From Prauserella_A sp040645195 (GTDB taxonomy: Bacteria; Actinomycetota; Actinomycetes; Mycobacteriales; Pseudonocardiaceae): a stretch of 64,000 nt of DNA. The first letter of the stretch is position 1. Each line of letters opens with the position of its first letter. Below are positions 1 through 8,477 of the stretch, piece by piece. Where the stretch lies: the NCBI RefSeq assembly GCF_040645195.1, contig NZ_JBEYXW010000005.1, positions 1-64,000 on the forward strand. Direction: 5' to 3'. The position numbers and the translations under genes were made by a program. The notes beneath the pieces are model-generated. The model made no database searches, was not told where the DNA came from, and saw only the letters and a list, made by a program, of their open reading frames with translations.

Positions 1-262
1 CACTGCACACAATCCTCACCTGGCCACGGAAAACCCATGCAGCAACCCCATGGCCTTTCGCTCGATGCCGCGAGCAGACAGTCACGGCGGACTAAAAAGC
101 GATTTGCATTACCCATTTCTTGTCGTTGATTTACGGACTGTTCTGGGCTGAATATCTGGAGCACTGGCGTCAGCATGAAACACCGGGTGGAGCCCCACAG
201 GGGGTGTTCAGATGTTTTCCATGTCATTGACCGTGGTACAGGAGGCCAAGCCGGAGAAAAGG
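1..262. other. Intergenic leader of the first gene
   Basis: I recognise no gene here. The stretch around 95-160 is clearly richer in A and T than the rest of the window and could hold the promoter of the NmrA-like gene that starts at 263. Its only firm element is a purine-rich ribosome site (GGAG at 253-256) six bases before that start. Confidence 0.4.
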
Positions 263-1009
263 ATGGTTGAGAAAATGAAGATCGCTGTCATCGGAGGAAC
301 CGGGTTCATCGGATCCCGTGTGGTCAAGATCCTGAAGACGAACGGGCACGAGGCGGTACCGCATTCGCCGTCCACTGGTCTGGATCTAATCACAGGGCAG
401 GGCCTGGCCGAGGCATTGGCCGGAGCCGAGGTCGTCGTCAACCTGACGAACTCGCCGACCTTCGACGAGGCTTCGCTCGCGTTCTTCCAGACGACCATGG
501 ACAACCTGCTGGCGGCCGCGAAGGCGGCCGGCGTCGGCCACACGGTCATCCTCTCGATCGTCGGCGCAGACCTGGTGCCGGGCCTGGTTTACTACCGCGC
601 CAAGGCGCTGCAGGAGAACATCCTCAAGGCCGGGCCCGTGCCGTACTCGATCGTCCGCGCCACGCAGTTCTTCGAGTTCATGGACGCGACGATGTCCTGG
701 AGCGCCGACGAGAACACCGTCCGCCTGCCCACCACGCGCATCCAGCCCATTGCCGCGGACGACGTCGCGCAGGCGGTGGCCGATGTCAGCATGGGCACCC
801 CGCTGCAGGGCAGCCGCGATATCGCGGGACCGGAGGTCTTCCCGCTCGACGAGCTGGGCAGGATCACCCTGGCCGCGAAGGGCGACAAGCGCAGCGTCGT
901 CACCGACAACAGTGCCGGCCTGTTCGCCGCCGCCGAGGGCGACGCGCTCCTCGCCAAGCACGGCGCCGTCATCGCGAAGACCACCTACCGGCAGTGGCTG
1001 GCGCGCTGA
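263..1009 (+). CDS. NmrA-like NAD(P)-binding SDR family protein
   Basis: This 248-residue protein is an atypical short-chain dehydrogenase of the NmrA/NAD(P)H-binding type, probably a cytosolic oxidoreductase or redox-sensing protein. The N-terminus (MVEKMKIAVIGGTGFIGSRV) shows the Rossmann GGTGFIG dinucleotide loop, followed by a typical alternating alpha/beta pattern, and a YYRAK segment stands where the SDR Tyr-x-x-x-Lys is expected. I chose ATG 263 because GGAG at 253-256 sits six bases upstream; a longer reading frame from 212 has no such site. It is monocistronic and ends 189 bases before the GntR gene, so it is probably not part of the downstream regulon. The substrate cannot be told. 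Confidence 0.8.
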   Translation: MVEKMKIAVIGGTGFIGSRVVKILKTNGHEAVPHSPSTGLDLITGQGLAEALAGAEVVVNLTNSPTFDEASLAFFQTTMDNLLAAAKAAGVGHTVILSIVGADLVPGLVYYRAKALQENILKAGPVPYSIVRATQFFEFMDATMSWSADENTVRLPTTRIQPIAADDVAQAVADVSMGTPLQGSRDIAGPEVFPLDELGRITLAAKGDKRSVVTDNSAGLFAAAEGDALLAKHGAVIAKTTYRQWLAR

Positions 1010-1067
1010 CTCCCGCTCGGCAGCTCGGACACCGACAGCCCCTCGGTTCGTGACAAGCCGTTGAAAG

Positions 1068-1098
1068 ATGGATCCACGAGGCGCGTCTTGGGATTCGC
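1068..1098. promoter_or_regulatory. Operator copy 1 (before GntR gene)
   Basis: Two GGATCC-like boxes, ATGGATCCA centred at 1072/1073 and TGGGATTCG centred at 1093/1094, are 21 bp apart. This is the most degenerate of seven copies. Its place before the regulator gene suggests autoregulation. Confidence 0.55.
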
Positions 1099-1198
1099 TA
1101 CCATCAGTTGATGGTCGCGGGGGAGCGTCGTTGCGTCCGAGAGCTCAGTCGCTCCGTTCCCGCTTCGCATGCCGAAACTGAAGGGAGCGAGTCCGCGG

Positions 1199-1921
1199 AT
1201 GCCTCACACCAACGGCCTGAACGTGGAGGGCAAGAGCGGCCACGCGCTCGTCGACGACCTCGCGAGTCGCATCCGCGGCAGGATCATGTCGGGCGAGATC
1301 CCGATCGGCGCTCAACTGCGGCAGGCCGAGCTGGCCGCCGACTTCGGCGTCAGCAGGACCCCGGTGCGGGAAGCGCTGCGTCAACTGCAAAGCGGTGGCC
1401 TCATTGAGGTTCAGCCCAATCGGGGAGCTGTCGTCCGTGTCCCCGCGCCCTGGGAGGTGCGGGAGGCCTACGAGGTGCGCGCGCAGCTCGAAGCGCTCGC
1501 CGCGGCACGTTCGGTCAGCCGGATTTCCGACCAACAGCTCGAGGAGCTGCGCAGGGCCAACCAGGAGATGTACGACAACTCCCTGGCGGAAAGCAAGGGC
1601 AAGGCGGCTGCCCTGCCGGTCAGCCGGCTTGGCAACGATCGCTTCCACACCTTGATCGCCGACATCTCCGGCAACGCGCGCCTCGCCAGGGTGGTCAACG
1701 ACATCAACGAGACGTTCCCGCGCAACGTGTCAGCCCAGCTCATCGTCACCGATGCCCGTCACAGGGACCAGAACTTCCGCGAGCACGAGCGGATCATCGC
1801 CGCACTCGCTGCCGGCGATGCAGAAGCCGCGGCGGCGGAGATGCGCGAGCACGTCGTGAAGGCGGGCGACCAGCTGGCGGAGTGGTACGAGAAGCGCTCG
1901 TCGACGGTCTTCCGCGGGTAG
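1199..1921 (+). CDS. GntR family regulator, FCD/FadR subfamily
   Basis: A 240-residue transcription factor with an N-terminal winged helix-turn-helix (about residues 17-80, containing IRGRIMSGEIPIG and the recognition stretch FGVSRTPVREALRQL) and a C-terminal all-helical FCD ligand-binding domain. FCD metal-site candidates are the histidine of RFHTLI and histidines of the last helices. GntR/FCD proteins usually bind short palindromes and are released by a pathway metabolite, often a carboxylic acid. I chose ATG 1199 over an in-frame ATG at 1169 because GGGAG lies at 1183-1187. It is the only regulator encoded in the 1.2-41.2 kb cluster, and seven copies of one double palindrome lie in the cluster's promoters, one of them upstream of this gene. 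It is therefore the natural candidate for the regulon's repressor, by inference. Confidence 0.92.
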   Translation: MPHTNGLNVEGKSGHALVDDLASRIRGRIMSGEIPIGAQLRQAELAADFGVSRTPVREALRQLQSGGLIEVQPNRGAVVRVPAPWEVREAYEVRAQLEALAAARSVSRISDQQLEELRRANQEMYDNSLAESKGKAAALPVSRLGNDRFHTLIADISGNARLARVVNDINETFPRNVSAQLIVTDARHRDQNFREHERIIAALAAGDAEAAAAEMREHVVKAGDQLAEWYEKRSSTVFRG

Positions 1922-1923
1922 GG

Positions 1924-1955
1924 ATTGGATCCCAGCTTCTTAAAATTGGATGCGG
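1924..1955. promoter_or_regulatory. Operator copy 2 (before cupin gene)
   Basis: ATTGGATCCCA (centre 1929/1930) and ATTGGATGC (centre 1950/1951) lie 21 bp apart. An AT-rich TTAAAAT between them could be a -10 element, so a bound repressor would cover the promoter. The cupin start is at 1999. Confidence 0.75.
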
Positions 1956-1998
1956 CGCGTTAGGCTGCGGGTGTTCCTCGACCAGATGGGAGCCTGCC

Positions 1999-2355
1999 GT
2001 GACCGTGACCAATCGTCCTCTCGATGCCGTTGGCCTCGAAGAGAAGCCGCTGGGCCCGCCGAGTGCCGAGCCCCTCGACGGCGAGATCCTCGTGCGCAGC
2101 CGCGTGGACTTCACCAATGACGACCGGACGGTGATCTCCGGTGTCTGGGAAAGCGATCCGGGCAGGTCGAGGTGGGAGTTCCGTTCCCGCGGCGAGATCA
2201 TCCATGTCGTCTCCGGCCGGATGACCGTTCAGCGCGACGGCGAAGAGCCGGTCGAGATCGCGGCCGGGGCGACCGCGTACTTCCCTGTCGGCTGGTGTGG
2301 CGAATGGACCGTGCACGAGCGGCTGCGCAAGGTCTTCGTCGTCTACAAGCCCTGA
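1999..2355 (+). CDS. DUF861 (cupin_3) small cupin protein
   Basis: A 118-residue single-domain cupin. The central VSGRMTVQRDGEEPVEIAAG and the closing FPVGWCGEWTVHERLRKVFV are the hallmarks of the DUF861 family, which includes ureidoglycine aminohydrolase-like proteins and many small proteins linked to amine and glycine-derivative catabolism. The usual cupin metal histidines are mostly missing, so a metal-free or regulatory role is possible. GTG 1999 was chosen because GGGAG at 1988-1992 precedes it by six bases; an upstream ATG at 1882 in the same frame lies inside the GntR gene. It has its own operator copy and is followed by another one, so it forms a separate small transcription unit. Confidence 0.8.
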   Translation: MTVTNRPLDAVGLEEKPLGPPSAEPLDGEILVRSRVDFTNDDRTVISGVWESDPGRSRWEFRSRGEIIHVVSGRMTVQRDGEEPVEIAAGATAYFPVGWCGEWTVHERLRKVFVVYKP

Positions 2356-2404
2356 GCGCGCCCCTGTCCACTGTGACCAGGCAAAGGCCAACGCTTGGGT
2401 GCAG

Positions 2405-2436
2405 ATTGGATCCATACGTGTTAAGTTTGGATCCCT
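2405..2436. promoter_or_regulatory. Operator copy 3 (before aminotransferase operon)
   Basis: ATTGGATCCAT (centre 2410/2411) and TTTGGATCCC (centre 2431/2432) are 21 bp apart, with the AT-rich TTAAGT between them as a possible -10 box. The next start codon is 24 bases downstream. Confidence 0.8.
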
Positions 2437-2459
2437 GACGGCCGGAAGGGCGATAACAG

Positions 2460-3722
2460 ATGGATTCGATCGGGGCGGCACCTGTCACCGCACTCGGCGC
2501 GCGAACAGAGATCGACACAGAGATCGACGTCGCCGCCGAGCGTGCGCGTACCGTCGGCGCGGGTCTGTCCCACCACTTCAACGCCGCCGGCGCGGCACTG
2601 CCGTCGCACGGTGTCATCGCGGCCGTCGTCGAGCACCTTCGCCTGGAGGAGCGATACGGCGGTTACGAGGCCGCGGCGGCGGTCCGCGAGCGCAGTGACG
2701 ACGTCTACGCGGCAGCCGCCGAACTCCTCGGCGCCAACCCGCACGAGATCGCCCTCTTCGACAGTGCCTCGACAGGTCTGCGGGTACTCATGGACGCGCT
2801 GCGTGCCATGTCCGGCACGCGCATCGTCGCGTCGAGCACGACCTACGTCAGCCACGCGATGCATCTCATGACGATCGCTCGTGGCCACGACGCCGACCTC
2901 GTCGTCGCACCCGTCGACGCCCAGCGCAGGCTCGATGTCGACGCCCTCGACGCACTGCTGGCCGACGGGCGGCCCACGATCGTCACCGTCTCGCACATCC
3001 CCACGTCGTCGGGGCTCATCGAGCCGGCCGAACGCATCGGCGAGATCACCCGGCGCCACGGCGCGACCTACCTCCTCGACGCGACACAGTCCGTGGGGCA
3101 CCTGAAAGTCGATGTCGGGGCCATCGGCTGCGACGCGCTGGTCACGACGGGCCGCAAGTTCCTCCGCGGCCCGCGGGGCACCGGCTTGGCCTACGTTCAC
3201 GAGTCGCTCATCGAGCGGCTGAAGCCGACGGCGCCGGACGTGCGTGGTGCGCAATGGGTGACACAGTCGGGCTGGGAACTCAGCCCCGACGCGCGGCGGT
3301 TCGAGTCGTGGGAGAGCGCCGTCGCCGCCCGCCTCGGCCTCGGCGTCGCAGTGCGCGAAGCCATCGCGCGCTCGCCCGAGAGCACCGAACGGTGGCTCCG
3401 GGCGCGCGCCGGGCTGCTGCGATCCGCGCTCGCGGACATCCCGGGCGTGATGATCACCGACCCGGAGGGCGCGGCTTCCGCGATCGTCACCTTCGTCGTC
3501 GACGGCGTCGAATGCGGCGCGGTGGTCGAGCGGCTCGCCGCGCGCAATGTGCGGGTCGTCTCGGTCCCCGCGACGCACGGCCAATGGGACCTCGGCGTCC
3601 GGAAGCTGTCCTCGGTCGTCCGGGCGTCGGTCCACGTCTACAACGATGACAACGACCTGGGTGCACTCGTCGATGCCGTCCGCCTCGTCGCGGCCGGGCG
3701 CGATGGTGAGGCGCGCGGATGA
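2460..3722 (+). CDS. PLP-dependent class V aminotransferase-fold enzyme
   Basis: A 420-residue type-I-fold PLP enzyme of the class V family (cysteine desulfurase, isopenicillin N epimerase and amino acid lyase relatives). The cofactor-binding region reads LLDATQSVGHLKVD, and Lys233 in TTGRKFLRG is the expected Schiff-base lysine. A YVSH segment near residue 129 and the histidine of the preceding SH repeat fit the usual PLP-stacking region. The family also contains desulfurases, so C-S or C-N bond cleavage of a small amino compound is as likely as transamination. ATG 2460 follows GGAAGG. The gene overlaps the next oxidase by ATGA, which implies translational coupling and a shared substrate path. 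Confidence 0.85.
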   Translation: MDSIGAAPVTALGARTEIDTEIDVAAERARTVGAGLSHHFNAAGAALPSHGVIAAVVEHLRLEERYGGYEAAAAVRERSDDVYAAAAELLGANPHEIALFDSASTGLRVLMDALRAMSGTRIVASSTTYVSHAMHLMTIARGHDADLVVAPVDAQRRLDVDALDALLADGRPTIVTVSHIPTSSGLIEPAERIGEITRRHGATYLLDATQSVGHLKVDVGAIGCDALVTTGRKFLRGPRGTGLAYVHESLIERLKPTAPDVRGAQWVTQSGWELSPDARRFESWESAVAARLGLGVAVREAIARSPESTERWLRARAGLLRSALADIPGVMITDPEGAASAIVTFVVDGVECGAVVERLAARNVRVVSVPATHGQWDLGVRKLSSVVRASVHVYNDDNDLGALVDAVRLVAAGRDGEARG

Positions 3723-4819
3723 GGCGGTCTCCGGACGAAGCCGACGTCATCGTGATCGGCCTCGGCGTTCACGGCAGCGCCGCCGCGGCGAGCCTCGCGC
3801 GCCGCGGCCGCCGCGTGATCGCGCTGGACCGCTTCCCCGCTGACCACGATCGGGGCTCCTCCCACGGACGCACCCGCATGATCCGCCGTGCCTACCCGAA
3901 TCCCGTGTGGAACGACCTCGTCGGAAAGGCTTTCGCGGCCTGGTCGGCGCTCGAAGCGGAGTCCGGCGAGCGGCTCGTGCACCGCACGGGCGGGCTCTAC
4001 GCGCACCGCGGCGTGGCCCAGCTACAGGGTCCGGGCTGCGTGACCATCGACGACGCCGGTGAGCTGGCGCGCCGCATGCCCAGCTTCGCCGTGCCGGAGG
4101 GATACCGGGCCGTCCACGACCCCGGCGCGGGCGTCATCGAGGCCTCCCGCGCGCTCGGGGCGTTGCGCCGTGCGGCGGTCACACACGGCGCGGACCTGCG
4201 GCACGGCATCCGAGTGCGCGGCTGGGAGTCCACGACGAAGGGCGTCCGGGTCACGACCGATGCCGGTGTGCTGACGGCGGCCCGCCTCGTCGTCGCCGTC
4301 GGCAGCTGGGCCGCCGCCGTCCTTCCGTCGCTGGCGCCGTTGCTGGACGTCTGGCGGATCCTCACGTTAACGGTGCGCGCTCACCAACCAGCCGGACTAC
4401 CCCCACGACTCGGTGCGTTCTCCGTCGACCGGCCGGAGGGCCTGGTGTTCGGAATCCCGGACGCCGACGGCAACGGGGTGAAGCTCGGCGTCGATGCGGG
4501 ACTGAGCTGGGACCCCGAGGAGGCGCCCGCCCCGCCGAGCCCACGGGAGATCACCGAGCTGCGGGCTCTCCTGGAGTCCTACGTGCCCGGCCTGGACACG
4601 ACGCCGGTCGAGGCCACCTCGTGTCTCTACACGATGACCGAGGACAAGCGGTTCATCATCGGCCCGCTCGCCGGCGCTCCCGAGGTCGTGGTGGTGACGG
4701 CCTGTTCCGGGCACGGCTTCAAGTTCGGGCCCGCCGTCGGGGACGCGGTCGCCGACCTGTGCGACGGCGTCCCTCGCGAGGATCTGGACTTCATCTCCAC
4801 GGCACGACGGGGACTGTGA
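3719..4819 (+). CDS. FAD amine oxidase, sarcosine oxidase / N-methyltryptophan oxidase-like
   Basis: A 366-residue flavoprotein of the monomeric sarcosine oxidase family, which oxidises secondary amines such as N-methyl amino acids to imines with O2 and yields H2O2. The dinucleotide fold is DVIVIGLGVHGSAAA, followed by the family's SSHGRTRMIRRAY. Cys302 in SCLYTMTEDKRFI matches the cysteine that carries covalent 8-alpha-S-cysteinyl FAD in monomeric sarcosine oxidase, and the closing SGHGFKFGPAVGD is also typical. It is slightly shorter than the roughly 390-residue prototypes. The exact amine is unknown, but a second amine oxidase (copper type) lies two genes downstream in the same operon. Confidence 0.88.
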   Translation: MRRSPDEADVIVIGLGVHGSAAAASLARRGRRVIALDRFPADHDRGSSHGRTRMIRRAYPNPVWNDLVGKAFAAWSALEAESGERLVHRTGGLYAHRGVAQLQGPGCVTIDDAGELARRMPSFAVPEGYRAVHDPGAGVIEASRALGALRRAAVTHGADLRHGIRVRGWESTTKGVRVTTDAGVLTAARLVVAVGSWAAAVLPSLAPLLDVWRILTLTVRAHQPAGLPPRLGAFSVDRPEGLVFGIPDADGNGVKLGVDAGLSWDPEEAPAPPSPREITELRALLESYVPGLDTTPVEATSCLYTMTEDKRFIIGPLAGAPEVVVVTACSGHGFKFGPAVGDAVADLCDGVPREDLDFISTARRGL

Positions 4820-4820
4820 C

Positions 4821-6395
4821 GTGACAGTCGCTCTCGCAGCCCCGCACCGCGACGCGGTCGCCGCCGGAGAACGCGCTGTCGAGGCAGGTGGCAACGCGCT
4901 CGACGCGGCGGTCGCCGCCGCGGTCATGCTCACGGTCGTGTACCCGCACCAGTGCGCGCTCGGCGGCGATCTCGTCGCGCTGGTCCGCTCGCCGGAGGGC
5001 GTGACAACGGCTGTGGTCGCGGCGGGCACCGCACCGCGGGACATCGGCCGGGTGTCGACGACCTGGCCGGCCATGCCCCGGCAGGGCGCGCACTCGGTGA
5101 CCGTGCCGGGAATCGTCGCCGGTTGGGTCGAGCTGGTCCGGCTGGGGGCTCGGCTGCCACTCGCCGCGTCGCTGGGCACCGCGGCCGTCGTGGCCCAGGA
5201 CGGCACGCGGGTGAGCGCGGGCCTGGGGCGCGCGCTCACCGCCCGCCGCGAGGCGATCCTCGCCGACCCCGGACTGCGTTCGGTGTTCGCGCCCACTGGC
5301 GAGCCGCTGCGGCGCGGATCGGTGCTGTGGCAACCGGCGCTCGCGGCCACCCTGCGCCGCCTCGCCGATGATCCGCGTGACGCCTACGAGGGCGACACGG
5401 CACGGGCCCTCGTCAGGATGCTGCGCCAGCGTGGCGGCGCGCACACGCTCGCGGACTTCGCCGGCTACCGGCCCGAGACGTCGCGAGCGGTGACCTGCGA
5501 GATCGCAGGCCGGGCCTGGTCGGTCGCACCGCCACCCTCCGTCGGGCCGGTGCTGCTGGGTGTCGCGCGTGCCGTGCTCGGCGTGCACGACGTGCACAAT
5601 GCCGCCGGCGAACCCGACCCGGTACGCGTACTCGATGCCAGCCTGGCCGGTGTCGCCGCGCGGGCCGCGCACCTCGGCGATCCGCGCCACGGTGCGGGCG
5701 ACCTCGAAGCCCTGCTCGTGCTCGACGCCACGCCCGCCCCTGGCCGGTCCGAGCCGCCCGCCACCGGTGACACCGTTGCGGTGACCGCGAGCGACGACTC
5801 CGGCTGGAGCGTCGCGATCGTGCAGAGCGTGTTCCAGAGCTTCGGGGCCGGGCTGCTCGAACCCGAGACCGGCATCGTGCTGCACAACCGTGGCGCGGCC
5901 TTCAGCCTCGACCCCGGCTCACCCGCGTACCTCGCGCCCGGAGCGCGGCCCCCGCACACGCTGTGCCCGGTGATCGTCCACTCCGACAGGGCAACGGTCG
6001 TCACCGGTTGCCAGGGTGGACGAGCCCAGCCCTGGATCCTGGCGCAGCTGCTGCCAGCGCTGACAGACGTGACGCAGCCGCTCGGCGACGTCCTGGCCCG
6101 GCCCCGTTGGGTGGTCGGCGACGTCGACCTCGGTCACGCCGAACTCACCCTCGTCGCCGAGCCGGGCGTCGGCACCGAGGTCGCGGCGGCCGCGCGGGCG
6201 GCCGGCCTGCCCGTCGCATCGTTTCCCGCTCCGGCCGACGCCGCCGGACATGTCCAGGTCGTGCGCCGTCGCACGGGACCAGCCGGACTCACGTTCGAGG
6301 CCGCCAGCGACCCCCGCGCCGACGGCGCCGGTGTCCTCGTCCGGGCCGAGCACACCAACCCAGCCAACCCCGCCAGCCCCATGGAGGAGAAATGA
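4821..6395 (+). CDS. Gamma-glutamyltransferase-family Ntn hydrolase (copy 1)
   Basis: A 524-residue member of the gamma-glutamyltransferase family, in which a precursor cleaves itself before a threonine that then attacks gamma-glutamyl amides. The N-terminal half has the family's AGGNALDAAVAAAVML, and Thr318 in TGDTVAVTASDDSG is the expected self-cleavage nucleophile, followed by QSVFQSFGAGL. There is no signal peptide, so unlike many family members it is probably cytosolic. It starts with GTG one base after the oxidase stop. Together with the glutamine-synthetase-like ligase at 10805 it could remove a gamma-glutamyl group added earlier in the pathway, by inference. Confidence 0.85.
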   Translation: MTVALAAPHRDAVAAGERAVEAGGNALDAAVAAAVMLTVVYPHQCALGGDLVALVRSPEGVTTAVVAAGTAPRDIGRVSTTWPAMPRQGAHSVTVPGIVAGWVELVRLGARLPLAASLGTAAVVAQDGTRVSAGLGRALTARREAILADPGLRSVFAPTGEPLRRGSVLWQPALAATLRRLADDPRDAYEGDTARALVRMLRQRGGAHTLADFAGYRPETSRAVTCEIAGRAWSVAPPPSVGPVLLGVARAVLGVHDVHNAAGEPDPVRVLDASLAGVAARAAHLGDPRHGAGDLEALLVLDATPAPGRSEPPATGDTVAVTASDDSGWSVAIVQSVFQSFGAGLLEPETGIVLHNRGAAFSLDPGSPAYLAPGARPPHTLCPVIVHSDRATVVTGCQGGRAQPWILAQLLPALTDVTQPLGDVLARPRWVVGDVDLGHAELTLVAEPGVGTEVAAAARAAGLPVASFPAPADAAGHVQVVRRRTGPAGLTFEAASDPRADGAGVLVRAEHTNPANPASPMEEK

Positions 6396-8347
6396 CCACG
6401 GCACACGTGTGGAGCGACCCGCTCGCCCCTGAGGAGATCGCCGGCGTCGTGGCCCTCGTGCGGCAGGACGAGCGCATCGGCACCCGTCCCCGGTTCTGGG
6501 GGATCGCCGTGGAGGAGGGGCTCGCCCGCGGTCTCGCGCCGGGTCAGGGCCGCCCGGTGCGGCTCGTGGTGATCAACCCCGACGTGCACGCGGCGTGGGA
6601 GGTCACGGCATGGACGGCCGGCTCCGACCGGCCCGCGTCCGTGGTCGCGTGGCGGCCGGTCGAGGCGAAACGCCCCGGCGTCTCGTCCGAGGAGGCACGG
6701 CTCGTCGCGCAGGCCGCCCGCAACCACCCGCTGCTCAAGGAGGCACTGGCCAAGCGCGGCATCGACGACACCTCGCTGGTCTGGGTCGACCCGGAGTCGA
6801 TCACCGGCTTCGAACCCGAGGACCTTGCCGACCGGCGGCTGTCGTGGGGCACGGTGTGGCATCGCGAGTCGGAGAGCGACAACGGCTACGCGCGCCCGGT
6901 CGCGGGGCTGGTGCCCATCATCGATCTGGAGACGCTCGACATCGTCCGCATCGAGGATCACGGCGTGGTCCCGATGGCGAGTGAGACCGGCGTGTACCGC
7001 TCCGGCACGTGGGGGCCGGACCGCGAGGTCGCGCCACTGGAGATCAGCCAGCCGGACGGGCCTGGCTTCACAGTGGACGGTCACGACGTCAGGTGGCAGA
7101 ACTGGTCGTTCCGGATCGGCTTCACGCACCGCGAAGGGCTCGTGCTGCACGATCTCGTGTATCGCGACGGCGACACGGTGCGGCCGGTACTGCGGCGGGC
7201 CGCCGTCAACGAGATGTACGTCCCCTACCTCGACTCGGACCCGACCGCCTATCGCAAGAACTTCTTCGACTGGGGCGAGTACGGGGCGGGCCCGCTCACC
7301 GCGTCGCTGGAGCTGGGCTGCGACTGCCTCGGCGAGATCCACTACTTCGACGCACACGTGCTCGACGGCCACGGCGACGTCAAGACGATCACGAACGGCG
7401 TCTGCATGCACGAGGAGGACTTCTCCGTCCTCTGGAAGCACGTCAACACGCGGACCGGCGAGGCGGACGTGCGCCGCTCGCGCAGGCTCGTCATCTCCTT
7501 CTTCGCGACGGTCGCGAACTACGACTACGGCTTCTACTGGTCCCTCTACCAGGACGGGTCGATCGAGCTCGAGATCAAGCTGACCGGCATTCTCTCGGTG
7601 TCGGGCATCGGCGACGGCGAGCTGCCGCGCTTCGGCCGCCTCGTCGGCGCAGGCGTGCAGGCGCCGACGCACCAGCACTACTTCGCGATCCGGCTGGACA
7701 CGGCGATCGACGGTCCGCTCAACCGGCTTGTCGAGGTGCATGCCGAGGTGGAGGAGGACGAGGACCTCAACCCGTACGGCAACGCGTGCCGGATGGTGCC
7801 GACCGTCATCCCGTCGGAGCGGGACGCCGCCCGCTCGAACGATCCGTCGCGTGCCGTGCACTGGCGCGTCGAGAGCACCGAACGCACCAACCGGTTCGGC
7901 GAGCCCACCTCGTTCCGGCTCGCCCTGCCGAACACGACGCGCCTGTTCGCGCGGCCCGGCAGCGTCGTCGAGCGCAAGGCGCCCTTCATCGCGAAGCACC
8001 TGTGGGCGACCGCCTACGACCCTGCCGAGCGGTTCATCGCGGGGGAGTACCCGAACCAGGCGCCACTGGGCGAGGAGGGCGTCGCGGCGTGGCAGCGCGC
8101 GGATCGTCCGCTCGACGGCGCCGAGCTGGTGCTCTGGCCGATCATCGCGTCACACCACTACGCGCGGCCGGAGGACTGGCCGATCATGCCCGTGCAGCGG
8201 ATCGGGCTGCGTCTCGAACCGGACGGGTTCTTCGATCGCAACCCCGCGCTCGATGTCCCGCCGTCACAGCAGACGGCGCACTGCCACGTCTCAGAGCCTG
8301 TTGGCGGATCCTCGATCGGTGGGATTCGTGATGCAGATGGTTCCTGA
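6392..8347 (+). CDS. Copper amine oxidase
   Basis: A 651-residue quinoprotein that deaminates primary amines to aldehydes with release of NH3 and H2O2. Tyr377 in VANYDYGF is the topaquinone precursor, Asp293 in FFDWGEYG is the catalytic base, and His427 and His429 (THQHYF) are two copper ligands. These positions are offset by a constant 4-5 residues from those I recall for the Arthrobacter globiformis enzyme. A third copper histidine is expected in the SHHYARPEDWP stretch. The start overlaps the GGT stop by ATGA. The normal C-terminus appears to end near AHCH; the last 18 or so residues and the stop come from an inverted-repeat element that begins at about 8293. The aldehyde product fits the aldehyde dehydrogenase at 12371. 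Confidence 0.93.
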   Translation: MTTAHVWSDPLAPEEIAGVVALVRQDERIGTRPRFWGIAVEEGLARGLAPGQGRPVRLVVINPDVHAAWEVTAWTAGSDRPASVVAWRPVEAKRPGVSSEEARLVAQAARNHPLLKEALAKRGIDDTSLVWVDPESITGFEPEDLADRRLSWGTVWHRESESDNGYARPVAGLVPIIDLETLDIVRIEDHGVVPMASETGVYRSGTWGPDREVAPLEISQPDGPGFTVDGHDVRWQNWSFRIGFTHREGLVLHDLVYRDGDTVRPVLRRAAVNEMYVPYLDSDPTAYRKNFFDWGEYGAGPLTASLELGCDCLGEIHYFDAHVLDGHGDVKTITNGVCMHEEDFSVLWKHVNTRTGEADVRRSRRLVISFFATVANYDYGFYWSLYQDGSIELEIKLTGILSVSGIGDGELPRFGRLVGAGVQAPTHQHYFAIRLDTAIDGPLNRLVEVHAEVEEDEDLNPYGNACRMVPTVIPSERDAARSNDPSRAVHWRVESTERTNRFGEPTSFRLALPNTTRLFARPGSVVERKAPFIAKHLWATAYDPAERFIAGEYPNQAPLGEEGVAAWQRADRPLDGAELVLWPIIASHHYARPEDWPIMPVQRIGLRLEPDGFFDRNPALDVPPSQQTAHCHVSEPVGGSSIGGIRDADGS

Positions 8348-8457
8348 CAAGGCGGAGGTGAGTCCTCGTACTGGACCGTACTTGGGCTTGCCGACAACGC
8401 AGTCAGGGGCCATCTGGGCGCGAATACCGCGATCAGCAGGATTCGCCAGCAGGCTCT
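8293..8457. mobile_element. MITE-like inverted-repeat element
   Basis: The left end AGAGCCTGTTGGCG at 8293 is repeated as the reverse complement of the right end near 8444-8457 (AGAGCCTGCTGGCG on the other strand). The similarity continues inward for about 55 bases per arm with a few mismatches and small indels (GATCC, ATTCG, CAGATGG and CCTGAC blocks). The whole is about 165 bp and carries no transposase. This layout is that of a miniature inverted-repeat element. I found no clear target duplication, and the parent insertion sequence is not recognised. It replaces the end of the amine oxidase gene and stands directly before the reductase gene. Confidence 0.65.
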
Positions 8458-8477
8458 CACCCACTAGGACCGGCGGC

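Noticed and set aside
175..270. A 31-codon frame upstream of the first gene
   Set aside because: It has no ribosome site and ends inside the first gene without any recognisable motif.
8301..8330. A GGATCC and a GGATTC core in the MITE-like element, similar to the regulon operator
   Set aside because: Their centres are 16 bp apart, not 21, and the sequence is explained by the inverted-repeat arms.
6392..8347. A frameshift at the 3' end of the copper amine oxidase gene
   Set aside because: The frame stays open with all catalytic residues; the odd tail coincides exactly with the start of the inverted repeat, so insertion explains it better.
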